Assembly: GCA_964534765.1 (NCBI GenBank)
Contig: CAZHRJ010000163.1
Coordinates: forward strand, 1 to 6,267
DNA length: 6,267 nucleotides
Source: CAZHRJ01 sp964534765
GTDB taxonomy: Bacteria > Lindowbacteria > 2-12-FULL-62-27
Reading direction: 5' to 3'
How positions within the stretch are numbered: the first letter of the stretch is position 1; each line of letters begins with the position of its first letter. Under the pieces are notes generated by a model, which saw only the letters and a program-made list of their open reading frames with translations, was not told the origin of the DNA and made no database searches. The position numbers and the translations under genes were made by a program. Below, one piece after another: positions 5,956 through 6,267 of this stretch.

Positions 5956-6267
5956 TCGCCGGCGACCCCTTGCGCGGCCGGCGGGCGTCCCGGGACGTAC
6001 TCCACCATTTTCGCGTAAAATGTCCCCAGCAAAATGTGACTTCGAATCAGCACCGGTATCCGCCGCTCGTCATCCGTAAACCAGACCTCGTTGTGCCCGA
6101 TCTGCTTGTATTTGCCGTCCAGCTCCACCGCTGGCCGGCCAATCCGGACATTCATCTTCCGGTCCTGGACCTGAAGCTTTCGGGATTTGCCAAGCGCAAA
6201 TGACATCTCGTAATTTTTTTTCGTGTCGTTCAGCGGCGCCCAGATCGTGTCCTCGCCCTGGCCCCAC
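5952..6267 (-). CDS. DUF3108 domain protein, C-terminal part (5' end outside window)
   Basis: The frame is open from the right edge to a TGA at 5954-5952, giving 104 visible residues and no start. Visible residues 61-71 read VWFTDDERRIP and are followed by VLIRSHILLGTFYAKMVEY, the characteristic end of DUF3108 proteins, in which a tryptophan, acidic residues and R-R-[IV]-P precede a beta-rich tail. Family members are usually exported proteins of Gram-negative bacteria with an unknown role, often near cell-envelope genes; the signal peptide would lie outside the window. An internal ATG (6206) exists, but the reading frame and family pattern continue upstream of it, so it is not the start. The stop overlaps the start of the M48 lipoprotein gene by four bases (GTGA), implying coupled translation and probably a shared envelope function. 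Confidence 0.82.
   Translation of the reverse strand, partial: WGQGEDTIWAPLNDTKKNYEMSFALGKSRKLQVQDRKMNVRIGRPAVELDGKYKQIGHNEVWFTDDERRIPVLIRSHILLGTFYAKMVEYVPGRPPAAQGVAGE

Noticed and set aside
1..6267. A previously undescribed multi-gene system
   Set aside because: Every gene falls into a known family with intact key residues. Only the repeat and the protease/DUF3108 pair remain unexplained, and neither amounts to a new system on this evidence.

Overview
The window reads as a compact block of seven genes, all on the minus strand and transcribed from right to left. Spacers are short (about 20 to 103 bases, plus one 4-base overlap) and no gene is visible on the plus strand. Base composition is GC-rich, roughly 60% by eye. 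GmhA (LPS heptose synthesis), a predicted lipoprotein protease and a DUF3108 protein all fit a Gram-negative bacterium with an outer membrane. I cannot fix the phylum. The HU protein ends in a G-R-x-M-K-x-K-V pattern that I associate loosely with PVC/Omnitrophota-type environmental bacteria, but that is only a hint.

In transcription order the window holds: (1) the C-terminal 104 residues of a DUF3108 protein, cut by the right edge (6267-5952); (2) a predicted lipoprotein M48 zinc metalloprotease with an NTF2-like tail, overlapping gene 1 by GTGA (5955-4732); (3) a strong GC-rich hairpin in the next spacer (4731-4706); (4) an HU/IHF-type DNA-binding protein (4667-4386); (5) a spacer with a repeat built on CTCTGCGT, the most interesting non-coding item here (4346-4304); (6) queA (4282-3227); (7) tgt (3196-2117); (8) gmhA (2097 or 2151 to 1495); (9) a UbiD-family prenyl-FMN decarboxylase open to the left edge (1423-1). 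No stretch longer than about 105 bases lacks a gene.

Functionally there are three groups. The DUF3108 protein and the M48 lipoprotein are translationally coupled and probably act together at the envelope. QueA and Tgt form the classic queuosine pair: Tgt inserts preQ1 at tRNA position 34 and QueA adds the epoxycyclopentane moiety. GmhA and UbiD serve LPS heptose and probably quinone synthesis. The hairpin after the M48 gene and the repeat after the HU gene are the two natural places where the transcription unit could be subdivided. I see no convincing sigma-70 promoter.

All the proteins belong to known families with their key residues intact. I found no evidence of a new defence, mobile or regulatory system. 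The items worth a second look are the repeat element, the protease/NTF2-like architecture coupled to DUF3108, the hairpin, and the start of gmhA.
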